From the NCBI GenBank assembly GCA_011033025.1, contig WFMF01000053.1, positions 1 to 64,000 on the forward strand: DNA of 64,000 bases, in the 5' to 3' direction. The translations under genes were made by a program, and so were the position numbers. This DNA comes from Beroe forskalii. Its lineage: Eukaryota > Ctenophora > Nuda > Beroida > Beroidae. Below the pieces are notes generated by a model, which worked only from the letters and a program-made list of their open reading frames with translations, did not search any database and was not told the origin of the DNA. Positions 54,010 to 64,000 of this stretch are shown piece after piece. Position 1 is the first letter of the stretch. Every line of letters begins with the position of its first letter.

Positions 54010-56637
54010 TCTAATGATATCTCTGGCGTTGCCCTTAGTTTAGTTTAGTTTCTGGTATTAGGTGATCAGTTTACCAATGAACTGAAAACTATTATATGTA
54101 TAGTCTATTTTGTTAGTTATATACCGGAGTTGAAATAAGTTGTTCTCTATGTTAAAAGTTCAAGGTTTATGTAAGATTAAATTTGTTTCTCTAGTTTCGA
54201 CAAATACTGATTTCACGGATCGGGTCGTTGAATAAGAGTCGCATGATAATATTTGACAAATTAACCAACATTTTGATTAAAATCTAAATATAACTTGTTT
54301 TAATTCTCTTATATTCTAACTGTATTCAGAGATCTTTATATCCATGACATTTCATACACCTATTCTAACCTGATATGATATCCACGAACCACAGTCCACT
54401 CTGAGGATCCTTAGTGGTTAAATACACATTTACCCACATATTCTACTACTGTGACCGATCTCTCTTATTGGACTCTAAAGTTAGCGAGATATATTAAACA
54501 GATAGTATATGACGTCATTATCATGTGATTACTTGTACAGTTATTGAAGTAACATCGCCTATTATCTCGTGTTTGCATATTAACGTTTAAACTATCAGTG
54601 TTATGAGACCTATTAACCAACAAGTTAATAGGGTGAGCTCTAATCGAACGTTTTTACTGGTTTAGTTTGCTCCAGCTTTTCTACTAGCACCAATTATAGG
54701 GGCACTTCATGCAATTAGAACCACAAAACCTCTTTACTGCCTCAATGCAGAGGATTTCCTGAATTTATATTTAGCTTTCATGCCAGATTTTTAACATGAA
54801 ATATCGATCATTTCTGCAAGAATATTCGTAATTCCTTCGTTTTGCCTGGACTTATTAGCTTGCGAATTACTACTATAAACGTTGTTTTTAATATCCATTC
54901 AATATCCATCCATAAAATCGTCCTTAATTTTAAGATTAATATTCAATTCATTCTACATACTCTAAACACCTTTGTCAAGCTGGAATCTTATTGCTTTATT
55001 GTTGCAATAAAAGACAACATCGCACGCATTTCTTACATTATCTTTTCTATAAAACATAGCATTTGAGTTTTGACCGTACACTCATTTGATTGTAGTGTGT
55101 ATTGTGTTCGTGTTTGATAAACAGAGATTCTAGAAAATCTTAAATCACGACTAAATCTCGACTCTCATTATATTTAGCATGTAATGCTGGATTGCAATTG
55201 GAAGTGCACTAAGTTTTGGAGCTATAGCTTTGCGCGTGAAATGCTTGCAATGTTTGCGTGAATAATAGGAAGTTTAGAGTGACGTCATTATCAGGGTTTA
55301 GAATGGTGAGTTGTTTACGCGAAATGGCCTATTTTTCGCGCGTGCGGGTTTTTTCGTGTGAATCTATGTTTGTCGGAAGGGCTGTTATTTGTTAATCGTG
55401 TTGGCTCGCGTTGCTTCATTGCGTGCGCTTCTCTTGGCTGCAATGAAGTATATCATAGTGCTCAATAGCTTTCTTTTGTTGCTTTTATTTGAATTTATTA
55501 ACTTGTTTCAAACAATGATACTCAACAAACTATAATATGTGATCAATTAACAATTTATAATCCGATTACTGACCGATTGAAGCCGTACATCTTTTCAAAT
55601 CAGATTATCGTCTAATTATGTCCATTGAACGGTGGTTATTTCCTTAATCCGCATTAGATTTCCTAATTAGATTACTAAAATTAATTTTAGAATAATCTTC
55701 TTTCGTATATTACCTGATTCAAATTGCGCAATTTGACGTTCTTTTTTGTTTTTGATTTCTCTCCGCTCAGCCAAGTATTTCAAACCTCTCTCGCTTCTCT
55801 CTCGCGTGCAATTTTCCGATGAAAATCATTGGAAAATTATGGAGTATAGACGCTCAAAAATACGTCACTATCAAGATTCTAAGTGGTTAATTGTTGGCAT
55901 CAATCCTCCTCTCTCTTTTCTTCCCCGCATCACGCATTTAAACTCCGAATGAGTATATTTGTACGCAAGTATGTAAGCTCTGCCCCCATGCGCTCTCTTT
56001 TCTTCGCTTTGCAACATCTCAAAGTTTATAACTTGGACATGGATTGCATTTGCCATGCATCATGGTTTAAATTATATAAAGCACACCAATATATCATCTG
56101 GTAGAGAGTGACGTCATTATCAGGGTTTAGAATGGAAAATAAGTGACGTCATGTCGTGTACTTTTGTAAGATGGTTAGAGGCAGCCAAGGCTGCCATTGA
56201 ATTATTGAGTGCTGTATATAATTTGTACACAATGTTCGTGTGCTGCGATCGAGCTGCATACTTTTTACATTGTGTTGTTCGGGATTATGTTGGCAATATT
56301 TTCTGTATTTTCATTGAAAATAAATATGGCAGAATCTGAAATAAAATATATCGACTTTGAATACCTCTAGTTTTAGAATATAAAGTCAGTTTTGATTTTG
56401 TTCTGCCCACAGCCGTTTATGGAGTTCAGTCTTCCCTTTTTAGTAGATAATAGATACTAGATAGTTTTTCTCGGCTAAATCAACTAACCAATGATTTCGT
56501 TTTATCGCATAAAAAAGAATATATAATACCTTACTTTTGATTTTCTGCTATTTTGCTTCCTGTTTTTAAGTTTTTTGCTTCCCTCGAATTATTGACATAA
56601 CTTGACTACAACCGAAGGAGAATTGTTATATGCTTAT
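54010..56637. other. Upstream region of Smaug, no gene recognised
   Basis: AT-rich. Copies of GTGACGTCATTATCAGGGTT plus TAGAATGG occur at about 55279-55307 and 56108-56134, and TGACGTCATTATCATG at about 54511. Short open frames show no domains. Confidence 0.45.
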
Positions 56638-59600
56638 ATGGATGATGAAGACTTGGAAGCTTCGCTTAAACGTATGTGTCATATATCAAGTGTTATGTAT
56701 GTTTCAGTGTATATGCAATGTATTCAAATATTGTATTAAAATGTATATCAGTTCAAATGTATTTCTGCTTTTGTGTTAGGATTTTATATATTGTGTACAT
56801 CAATGTATTCAATCTTTCAATATATAAGTTTTATTCCATTCATTTAGTGTCAATTATTAAGCTTCCAGACAATAGCTGTAAACATGTTTCAAATTGTAAG
56901 ATATCCCTATTTTCAATCTCAAAATACATTATCCCGGCTAGTCGTAATTAACTAATTATAATTAACCTGCTGCTGCAATTAGTAACCTGGATGATATATT
57001 TGGGAGAAATTAGCGCGCATTGTTTGTTCATGCGATATCAAAAGCCTTTTAACCGGCCAATTGTCTAACAGTCTATCATATCTTTGACACTATAATTGGG
57101 TAATTGTGAAGACTATTTAACTAACTGTTAATCAAGCAGTTGATTGCTTCCTTGACAGTTCCGGGTAGAATCTAAGCAGTCTGATTGCTCCGTCGGGAAT
57201 TTCTGTTATCAAGAATGGAGACAAAATCACGCTAATTTACGAACAAAAGTACTAAATTTCCCTGTAGCATTTTTTCGTGCCAATCCTATGTTAACTCAAA
57301 CTAAAGTTTGATGGGCCTTATAGTTTTATTTGCTTTATAAATTGATGTTTCAATAATTAATTTATTTAATAAATCGTGTTTTTCAGGATATTTGGCTAAC
57401 ATGGAAGGTGGTGTGTGCTCTCCAGCCCAACTGATAGAACTCACTAAACTACTCGGACCAGGTTTGTTTGACAGTTGACACCACTTCACACTGCACTTCA
57501 CTGTGACACCACAAATCACCCTGACACCACTCCACTCTGACACCACCCCACACTGACACCACTCCCTCTGACACCACTCCACTCTGACACCACTCCACTC
57601 TGACACCACTCCACTCTGACACCACTCCACTCTGACACCACTCCACTCTGACACCACTCCACTCTTACACCACTTCGCCCTGACACCACTTCACCCTGAC
57701 ATCACTTCACCCTGACACCACTTCACACTGACGTCACTTCACTCTGACAACACTTCACACTGAAACCACTCACTCTGACACCACTCCACACTGACACCAC
57801 TCCCTCTGACACCAATCACTCTGTCACCACTTCACTCTGACACCACTTCACACTGACACTAATCCGCTCTGACACCACTCCACTCTGACACCACATTTCA
57901 CTCTGACACCACTTCACGCTGACACCACTCCACTCTGACACCACTCCAATCTGACACCACTTCACTCTGACACCACTTCACTCTGACACCACTTCACTCT
58001 GACACCACTTCTCGCAGGTAATCCAGTTCTCAACCAGCTGTACCTGAAGCTGGTTGACACCACAGTTAGGCGGTGTTACGAAACCCGGTGTCAACTAGAG
58101 GACTGCAGACAGCTGATCTGGCTTGTTTTCAGGTGATTTGAAACTCAAAATGCATGTGCGTGATTTGAAGCTTCTACTGTATGTGGCTTTTACTTCCTGG
58201 TGATCTGAAGCTAACGAATTTAAAGTTTTTCGGAGGTTCAGGTTGATTTCTGGCACTTTTGAAATTTTTAATTTTTTAAAAAACTTCTGCATATTGCATT
58301 TTAGGTGATTTGCTCCTATCTTTATAAATTCAACCTAAAAATAATACTGCTCTAGACCACTCCCTGCTGACTACACTTCTTCTGCGAAGCCACTTAATTT
58401 TGCCACTATACCGTAGGAAGATTTTTGGGATGTTTTTTGTATTAGGTAACGTGCGTTTTTATACCCCGACATACCCATACCATGATATAACGCATAGTTT
58501 TCATCGGGATGGATCACACTTAAATTACATGTGTCGTACTCAAAATATGTAAGGCGTTTACGGGTTACGTCATTGTAAGGGTTTAAAATGGTATATTTTG
58601 ATGACTTAAATCCGCCTTTGTGCGTAAAACATCAACAATTGTATATACGAGACAAGCTTCTTAAAGCCATAAAGGTCTTCGTGCTAAAAATTCATGTTTT
58701 TAAATTGTTCGAGTACAATATAAACTCGAAAATTTTTGGGCGGGCGTATATATTTATGAAAAATAAAGATAGTTTTTGTGTATGTTTTTGTGTCAACTAA
58801 AGTTGACTAATATATTGTAATCTAAAATTCTGAATGTTTTTGTTGACAGCTACTGCAGTGTTAAATTCTTCTGCAAATTACGCGAGCCGTTTCCATTTAT
58901 CAGTCCGCCGCAGGCATTAAAATACACGGGAAAATGTGACGTCATTATCATAGGTTAGAATGATGAATTGATGACGATCAACAGCACTTTTTCCGTGCGC
59001 GACTTAAAACAAAGATGCCAACTTTTGTTATAAAGCAGTAAAATTGGACATGACTCAATCGGCGGGAATCCATAGAAATTCCCCGCTTGTTAAATAAAGT
59101 GTGATTGCTATAACTTTTAGCTTGGACCAAATAATCGAAAATTATAATGGTACAATAATAACAAAACAAATGGATGCCATAATGTGTCAGCTATCTTAAG
59201 CTTTGTAGGTTGTAGCTTTGTAACCGCGGACCGCTTGAAACAAAAATAGCTTTGTGGGAATATAAGTGAATACTTATGAATAACCTGAATTCGTATAAAT
59301 GTTAACATTCACTACTGAAGCACTGTACCATGCCATTCACATATTAGCGAAATCACTGTATCTACGTGTGAATCGTTGTACCCATCTTTGTCATCAATAG
59401 ACATTACATGTCGAGAAAATATCAGAATAAAACGACGTAATTTTCATGAAGCAGAATGGTAAATTAACAGTCTCAATGCGCCTATTTTTCGTCTGGGGGT
59501 ATTGATATATATGGCATTATTTTTAAACTTTGAGTGATGTTATAAGCTCTGTTTATTTCCAAACAAAGGAAAGCGTCCATTAAAATTAGATGAAAATAAA

Positions 59601-62456
59601 GTTAAAATTGTTTATTAAACCTGTTGTTTACCGCCATGTTTAAAGGATGGGCAATAAATTTATAGTAAATAAAGTTTATTTAAAACAACTGAAAATAACA
59701 TGATATTTTAAACTTCTATTGTTATAATATCAACTTATCAATGGAAATCGTTGTATATCTGAATATTGCTAATGTTATCTTCGGGCCAAGAGTGAATATT
59801 TTGAGCTTATTGTTATTCCGTAAGTAGAACGAAGATTCAATCTATTTATCTCCCTATTTGCTAGTTTACTCTAAATCCTTTTTTCTTTTTGTGAATGTTC
59901 AAATTACTCCACAAAAATCGCCGAAAATTAGTTTTATAGCAATCTGCAATATGCGACAGTCTGGATTAGTTATAATATGTTCGTCCGTTTTATATTTGAG
60001 CATCAAATTGATTAAATTGTTTGACTAGCTTTTCTCACCTTATTGAAAGATTTCTCACAAAATATTTTCCCGGCATATGCTATGATGAGTGGATATTTGA
60101 ACACTAAATTGGGTTCAAGAGGTTGAAATATTTAAACGTTTAACTGATACGAGAATGTTCTTACAATTTTAGAAGAAGTTCTCGAAGACTATGTGATTAT
60201 CGTCGACAGCTGGGTATTATTTCAGTCACCCGGCAATATTAGATTCAACTATCTGATTGATATCACCCACTTAAGAGATCACGTGATAGGATGTGGAAAA
60301 TTCGCCAATTTCTAATACGCCGAGTATAAATTGGGTATAAAATCGTTTCAGTCTCCCGGCTTTTTCACGATTTTTTCACATATTTAACAACCTTCAATTG
60401 AATAATATTTCAGTCACCCGGCTTTCTGCGCCACGGAACGCTCCACCCTGATCCACTGGGTGGATCTGTTCGACAGAATATTCCCGGCGTGTCTGGACTC
60501 AGAGAGTGGCTACAGCTCCGGCAGTTCCGACAGATCGTCTTCCTTATCTTGAATCTTATCTCTATTATCTTACCCCTCATCTTACTTAATCTCTCTTATC
60601 TTGCCCCTTACAGCTCCGGCAGTTCAGACAGGTAGTACTCCTTATCTTGATCTAATCTCTTATCTTACCCCTTATCTCACCCTTATCTCGCTTATAATTA
60701 CCTAATCTCACCCTTATCTCTCTAGTACTCCTTATCTTGATCTGATATCGTATCATACCCCTCATCTTACCTTTATCTTTACCTCATCTTACCTCTTATC
60801 TTGATCTTATCTCTTATATTCTTCCCTTAACTCTCTTATCTTTCCCCTTATCGCTCTTATCTGACCCTAGGCCTTATCTAACCGCTACCGTCCTTTAAAT
60901 CGCACCCTTTTCTCCTTGGTAATTATTTTGAAATTAAACCCCCCCACTCTTTAAACCCACTTCCTCCAATCCTTCAAATCTTTAACCCCATCAGATCGTC
61001 TTCCTGCTCCCCCTCGCCCACTCAAGACAAGATGTTCGTCTACAACCCTAACTTCCTCCTCCAATTCCCTCCGGCGCCCGCCGCCCTCCTAACGCCCCAA
61101 TGTAGACGGAACGGCGCTGTTATCTTCCGGCGATCTCAGAGCGAGCCTGGCGCCGGCGGACACTTACATCACCACCATCATCACCATCATGCGGGGTTGG
61201 GGAACTACATGGGAACGAGGTGTAAGGTTCAGCCGAAGGAGAGGGGTATTGATGTCACGTGTCATATGACAGGTTGGTGAGAAACTTGAAAATATTCAGG
61301 AGTTAAGCGATAAATTTATCGACTTTTTGTGAATTTGGAACTGCTTCCCAGAGTTTCAAATCTTTCTCTCTTCACCGCTTACCCGGTCAATTGTTTTCTC
61401 TTTCTGACTAAGCTCACACCGGCCTTATGAAAGTTGTACATTTAGAACTTCAGCCCTGGTATATGTATGTACTTATGTATGTACTTTTTAGAATTATTTT
61501 CATTTAAATTATTCCTTTATTACAGCCTTGATGAGTTGGTTGAAAACCCTGCGGCTCCACAAGTACTACCCCAAGATGTCATCTCTGACTTACGACGACA
61601 TGATGGCTCTCAACGAGGATACGTTACGAGACATAACGGAGGGCGCGCGACGTAAGATCCTGCTGAATGTGCAGAAACTGAGTGGGAGACACGGTCTACT
61701 GGCTGATATTATGGGGGTGAGTGATGGGCGGTTTTACAGGGGATAGGGGGCTTATGGGGCTTTTGGTTAATAATTGTGTCTGGTGGGGCGTGGGGAATTT
61801 TATAGTTGTTCGGTGGGGTTTTTTTCTCGTTTCAACCCCTTCCTATATTTCAGGATTTATCTAAGCCTGGTCGTTTCAACCCCTGTATCACGGAACTTCA
61901 TAACATGCTGATGAAAACCCCCTTCCGATTACCGCTCTCCTCAATTCTAGCTCCTCATCCTGATGTGAAATGGGAAGCGGGCGCTGAGGAGTTGATAGTG
62001 CAATACACTGCTGTCTTAGAGACAGGTTATTATAGACCTAATTATCTTGACCTAATTATCTTGTTGCCAGCTGATAATTAAATTCTATTTGATCTTGATT
62101 TGGTTTTGATCAGCTCGTTTTTGAATTTCTTGCTTAGATTGAAATCCTACAGCATTTATTATTGCCAGGGAAGTGCCTGTGTCGAACAAATTGAAGCTTG
62201 GCTTCATGCCCATACATTAAATCTCAATATCAGTAGTTTCCTGATTATATCATTCAAATGGTTACAGGACTTTTCGATATCACATAAAGTGATATCTTGG
62301 GTATCAAGATTTTAATATTTAAATGTTCATCCGGTCACTTCCTCTATAATTCCACTTCCAGCTGGCAACATAATCCTGGCAAACAACATCGAGGAAGACT
62401 GCCAGAAACTGTTCTTCAAGTTGCTGGAGGATGCTGCCCAACATGCCGTTAGTTAA
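56638..62456 (+). CDS. SAMD4: Smaug/SAMD4-like SAM-domain translational repressor
   Basis: Smaug binds CNGG stem-loops in mRNAs through its SAM domain and recruits deadenylation and repression factors in the cytoplasm. Eight exons: 56638-56671, 57387-57461, 58018-58132, 60414-60533, 60995-61272, 61526-61716, 61854-62025 and 62362-62456. All phases fit, giving 359 aa; vertebrate and fly forms are much longer. The N-terminal Smaug region has EDCRQLIWLVFSHPAF (64-79). Residues 160-165 (RSQSEP) fit a 14-3-3 site. A run of eight His is at 173-180. The SAM domain at about 209-270 has LMSWLKTLRLHKYYPKMSSL and EGARRKILLNVQKL. The C-terminus is the late Smaug region. Intron 4 either joins within a direct repeat (AG|ATCGTCTTCC at both ends) or uses a weak GT donor at 60537, adding one Ser. 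Introns 2, 3 and 4 are filled by repeats. Exon 1 is assigned from phase and start context. Confidence 0.88.
57478..58010. repeat. 16-bp minisatellite filling Smaug intron 2
   Basis: About 33 degenerate copies of TCTGACACCACTCCAC / TCTGACACCACTTCAC, from 16 bp after the donor to within 8 bp of the acceptor. Exon 3 itself contains TTGACACCAC. Confidence 0.95.
58555..58966. repeat. TGACGTCATTATCA-type dispersed sequence in Smaug intron 3
   Basis: TTACGTCATTGTAAGGGTTT near 58565 and TGTGACGTCATTATCATAGG near 58935 resemble sequences near 55279 and 56108. No coding gene. The rest of intron 3 (58133-60413) is AT-rich apart from the 1.15-kb repeat. Confidence 0.5.
58967..60125. repeat. 1.15-kb long direct repeat, copy 1 (Smaug intron 3)
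   Basis: Starts ATTGATGACGATCAACAGCA and runs to GGGTTCAAGAGGTTGAAATA. It is about 90-95% like 62824-64000 in the same orientation, with scattered substitutions and small indels. No protein-coding frame is shared. Confidence 0.9.
60540..60860. repeat. CTTATCTT-rich low-complexity repeat in Smaug intron 4
   Basis: Degenerate CTTATCTTGATCTTATCTCTTATCTTACCCC units. The sequence CAGCTCCGGCAGTTCAGACA, duplicating the end of exon 4, is at 60611-60630. There it is followed by GGTAGTAC, where the exon 4 copy has GATCGTCT. Confidence 0.8.
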
Positions 62457-62823
62457 ACGCAAGGAAATATTTTATAATGTCCATACGTAGTCCTCGATTC
62501 GACTGGTATTGCTTCTGGAAAGATTCCATTTCCTCGGATAATGGAAAGCATTTATTATTTATTTAAGTATTTATTACCATATTAATTTTTGAGGAAGCAT
62601 TTAAGTCGTAAAAAGCAGGAGGTACCTGTTACACCATTCATGCTAAACGCAAGGAAATATTTCAATTTCTCATCTTATATACGAAATCGAAATTCAGATT
62701 CAATATATTGTAGCCACCGAAAATAGAAAGGTCAGTCAATCGAGCCAAGGCATTTAAAGCTAGAGGAAGTATTTAAGTCCTGATTTAAGTAGATTCTGTT
62801 GGTAAATACTGCCCAGAATCTAC
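62457..62823. other. Smaug 3' flank
   Basis: AT-rich. The motif AAACGCAAGGAAATATTT occurs at 62454 and 62644, each following the Smaug stop or a related sequence. No gene seen. Confidence 0.45.
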
Positions 62824-64000
62824 ATTGATGACGATCAACAGCAATTTTTCCGTGCGCGACTAGTTAAAAGATGCCAACTTTAGTTATAAAGCAGTAAAAT
62901 TGGACATGACTCAATCGGCGGGAATCCATAGAAATTCCCGCTTGTTAAGTAAAGTGTGATTGCTATAACTTTTAGCTTGGACCAAATAATCGAAAATTAT
63001 AATGATACAACAATAACAAAACAAATGGATGCCATAATGTGTCATCTATCTTAAGCTTTGTAGATTGCAGCTTTGTAACCGCGGACCGCTTGAAACAAAA
63101 ATAGCTTTTGGGAATATAAGTGAATACTTATGGATAACCTGAATTCGTATAAATGTTAACATTCACTATTGAAGCACTGTACCATGCCATTCACATATTA
63201 GCGAAATCACTGTATCTACGTGTGAATCGTTGTACCCATCTTTGTCATCAATAGACATTATAATATAATGTCGAGGAAATATCAGAATACCATGACGGCA
63301 TTTTTATGATTCAGAATGGCAAATTAACGGTCTCAATGTGCCTATTTTTCGTCTGGGGGTATTGATATATATGGCAATATTTTTAAACTTCGATCGACGT
63401 TGTAAGCTCTGTTTATTTCTAAACAAAGGAAAGCGTCCATTAAAATTAGATGAAAATAGAAGTTAAAACTGTTTATTAAACCTGTTGTTTACCGCCATGT
63501 TTAAAGGATGGGCAATAAAGTTATAGTAAATAAAGTTTATTTAAAATCACTTGAAATAACATGACATTTTAAAGTTCTATTGTTATATCAACTTATCAAT
63601 GGAAATCGTTGTATATCTGAATTTTGTCAATTTGTTTACCGTCCAAGACTGCGAGCGTATTGTTTTCCAGTTATTGCGTAAGTCGAACGAATATTCAATC
63701 TATTTATCTCCCATTTTGCTAGTTTACTCTACGGTAAATCCTTTTTTCTTTTTGTGAATGTTCAAATTACTCCACAAAAATCGCCGAAAAATTAGTTTTA
63801 TTGCAATATGCGACAGTCTGTATGAGTGAATAATGAGTTAGGATTGTTCGCCCGTTATATATTTGGGCACTAAATCGATTAAATTGTTTCACTAGCTTTT
63901 CTTACCTTATTGAAAGATTTCTCATAAAATCGTTTCCTGGCATATGCTATGATGAGTGGATATTTGAACACTAAATTGGGTTCAAGAGGTTGAAATATGA
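62824..64000. repeat. 1.15-kb long direct repeat, copy 2, runs to the window end
   Basis: Same sequence as 58967-60125. The right end is not reached, so the element may be longer. Lies downstream of Smaug. Confidence 0.9.

Noticed and set aside
60414..60560. Smaug exon 4 ending in its own stop (SSSLS then TGA)
   Set aside because: Homology and phase require continuation into the exon at 60995 and onward to the SAM domain; the stop lies in the intron.

Overview
The window is animal nuclear DNA. Spliced GT-AG genes encode conserved metazoan housekeeping proteins (VPS29, WDR3/UTP12, FTSJ1, ENY2, a TRPML channel, Smaug and the start of MADD/Rab3-GEP). They sit in AT-rich DNA with several decayed non-LTR retrotransposons, MITEs, foldback elements and many tandem arrays. 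Short genes, one-exon WDR3 and MACPF genes and a high repeat load suggest a marine invertebrate, possibly non-bilaterian (a ctenophore would fit). That is an impression only, since no lineage-diagnostic sequence could be searched.

Layout. 1-1185 (-): the first exons of a MADD-like DENN gene. 1489-2075: a tRNA-derived SINE and a foldback repeat. 2276-2821 (-): an unrecognised acidic terminal exon. 2945-3336: a 78-bp inverted-repeat element. 3730-4000: GC-rich telomere-like palindromes. 4620-8800: a degenerate satellite invaded by three foldback elements, two of them built from TCCATTGGATCC-type palindromes. 10083-12906: a 58-bp satellite split in exact register by a 1.33-kb element that encodes only a LINE ORF1. 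13208-14013: a 43-bp satellite. 14900-17550: LINE fragments, a GC-rich 22-24-bp array and a hAT-like MITE.

17680-26618 is the minus-strand gene block: TRPML, an unknown 258-aa protein, a possible 55-aa two-exon gene, FTSJ1 and ENY2. 28680-38910 is accessory DNA. Two broken LINEs in opposite orientation lie beside paralogues of the 258-aa gene, whose 18-residue coding repeat has expanded into long arrays. One paralogue is cut by a LINE and another by two hAT-like MITEs.

41086-49376 is the plus-strand block: a secreted MACPF-pentraxin fusion, WDR3 and VPS29. A third broken LINE lies at 50690-52225. Smaug (eight exons, 56638-62456, +) closes the window. A 1.15-kb sequence occurs both in its third intron and again downstream of it.

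The genes do not form one pathway. Several share general cell functions: VPS29, TRPML and MADD act in endosomal or vesicle traffic; WDR3 and FTSJ1 act on rRNA and tRNA; ENY2 and Smaug act in transcription/export and mRNA repression. The most notable items are the MACPF-pentraxin architecture, the hAT-like MITE family with exact 8-bp target duplications and a telomere-like core, the expanding and repeatedly disrupted 18-residue-repeat gene family, the ORF1-only retroelement inside a satellite, the palindromic foldback elements, and repeats that reach splice acceptors, stop codons and protein tails of conserved genes.
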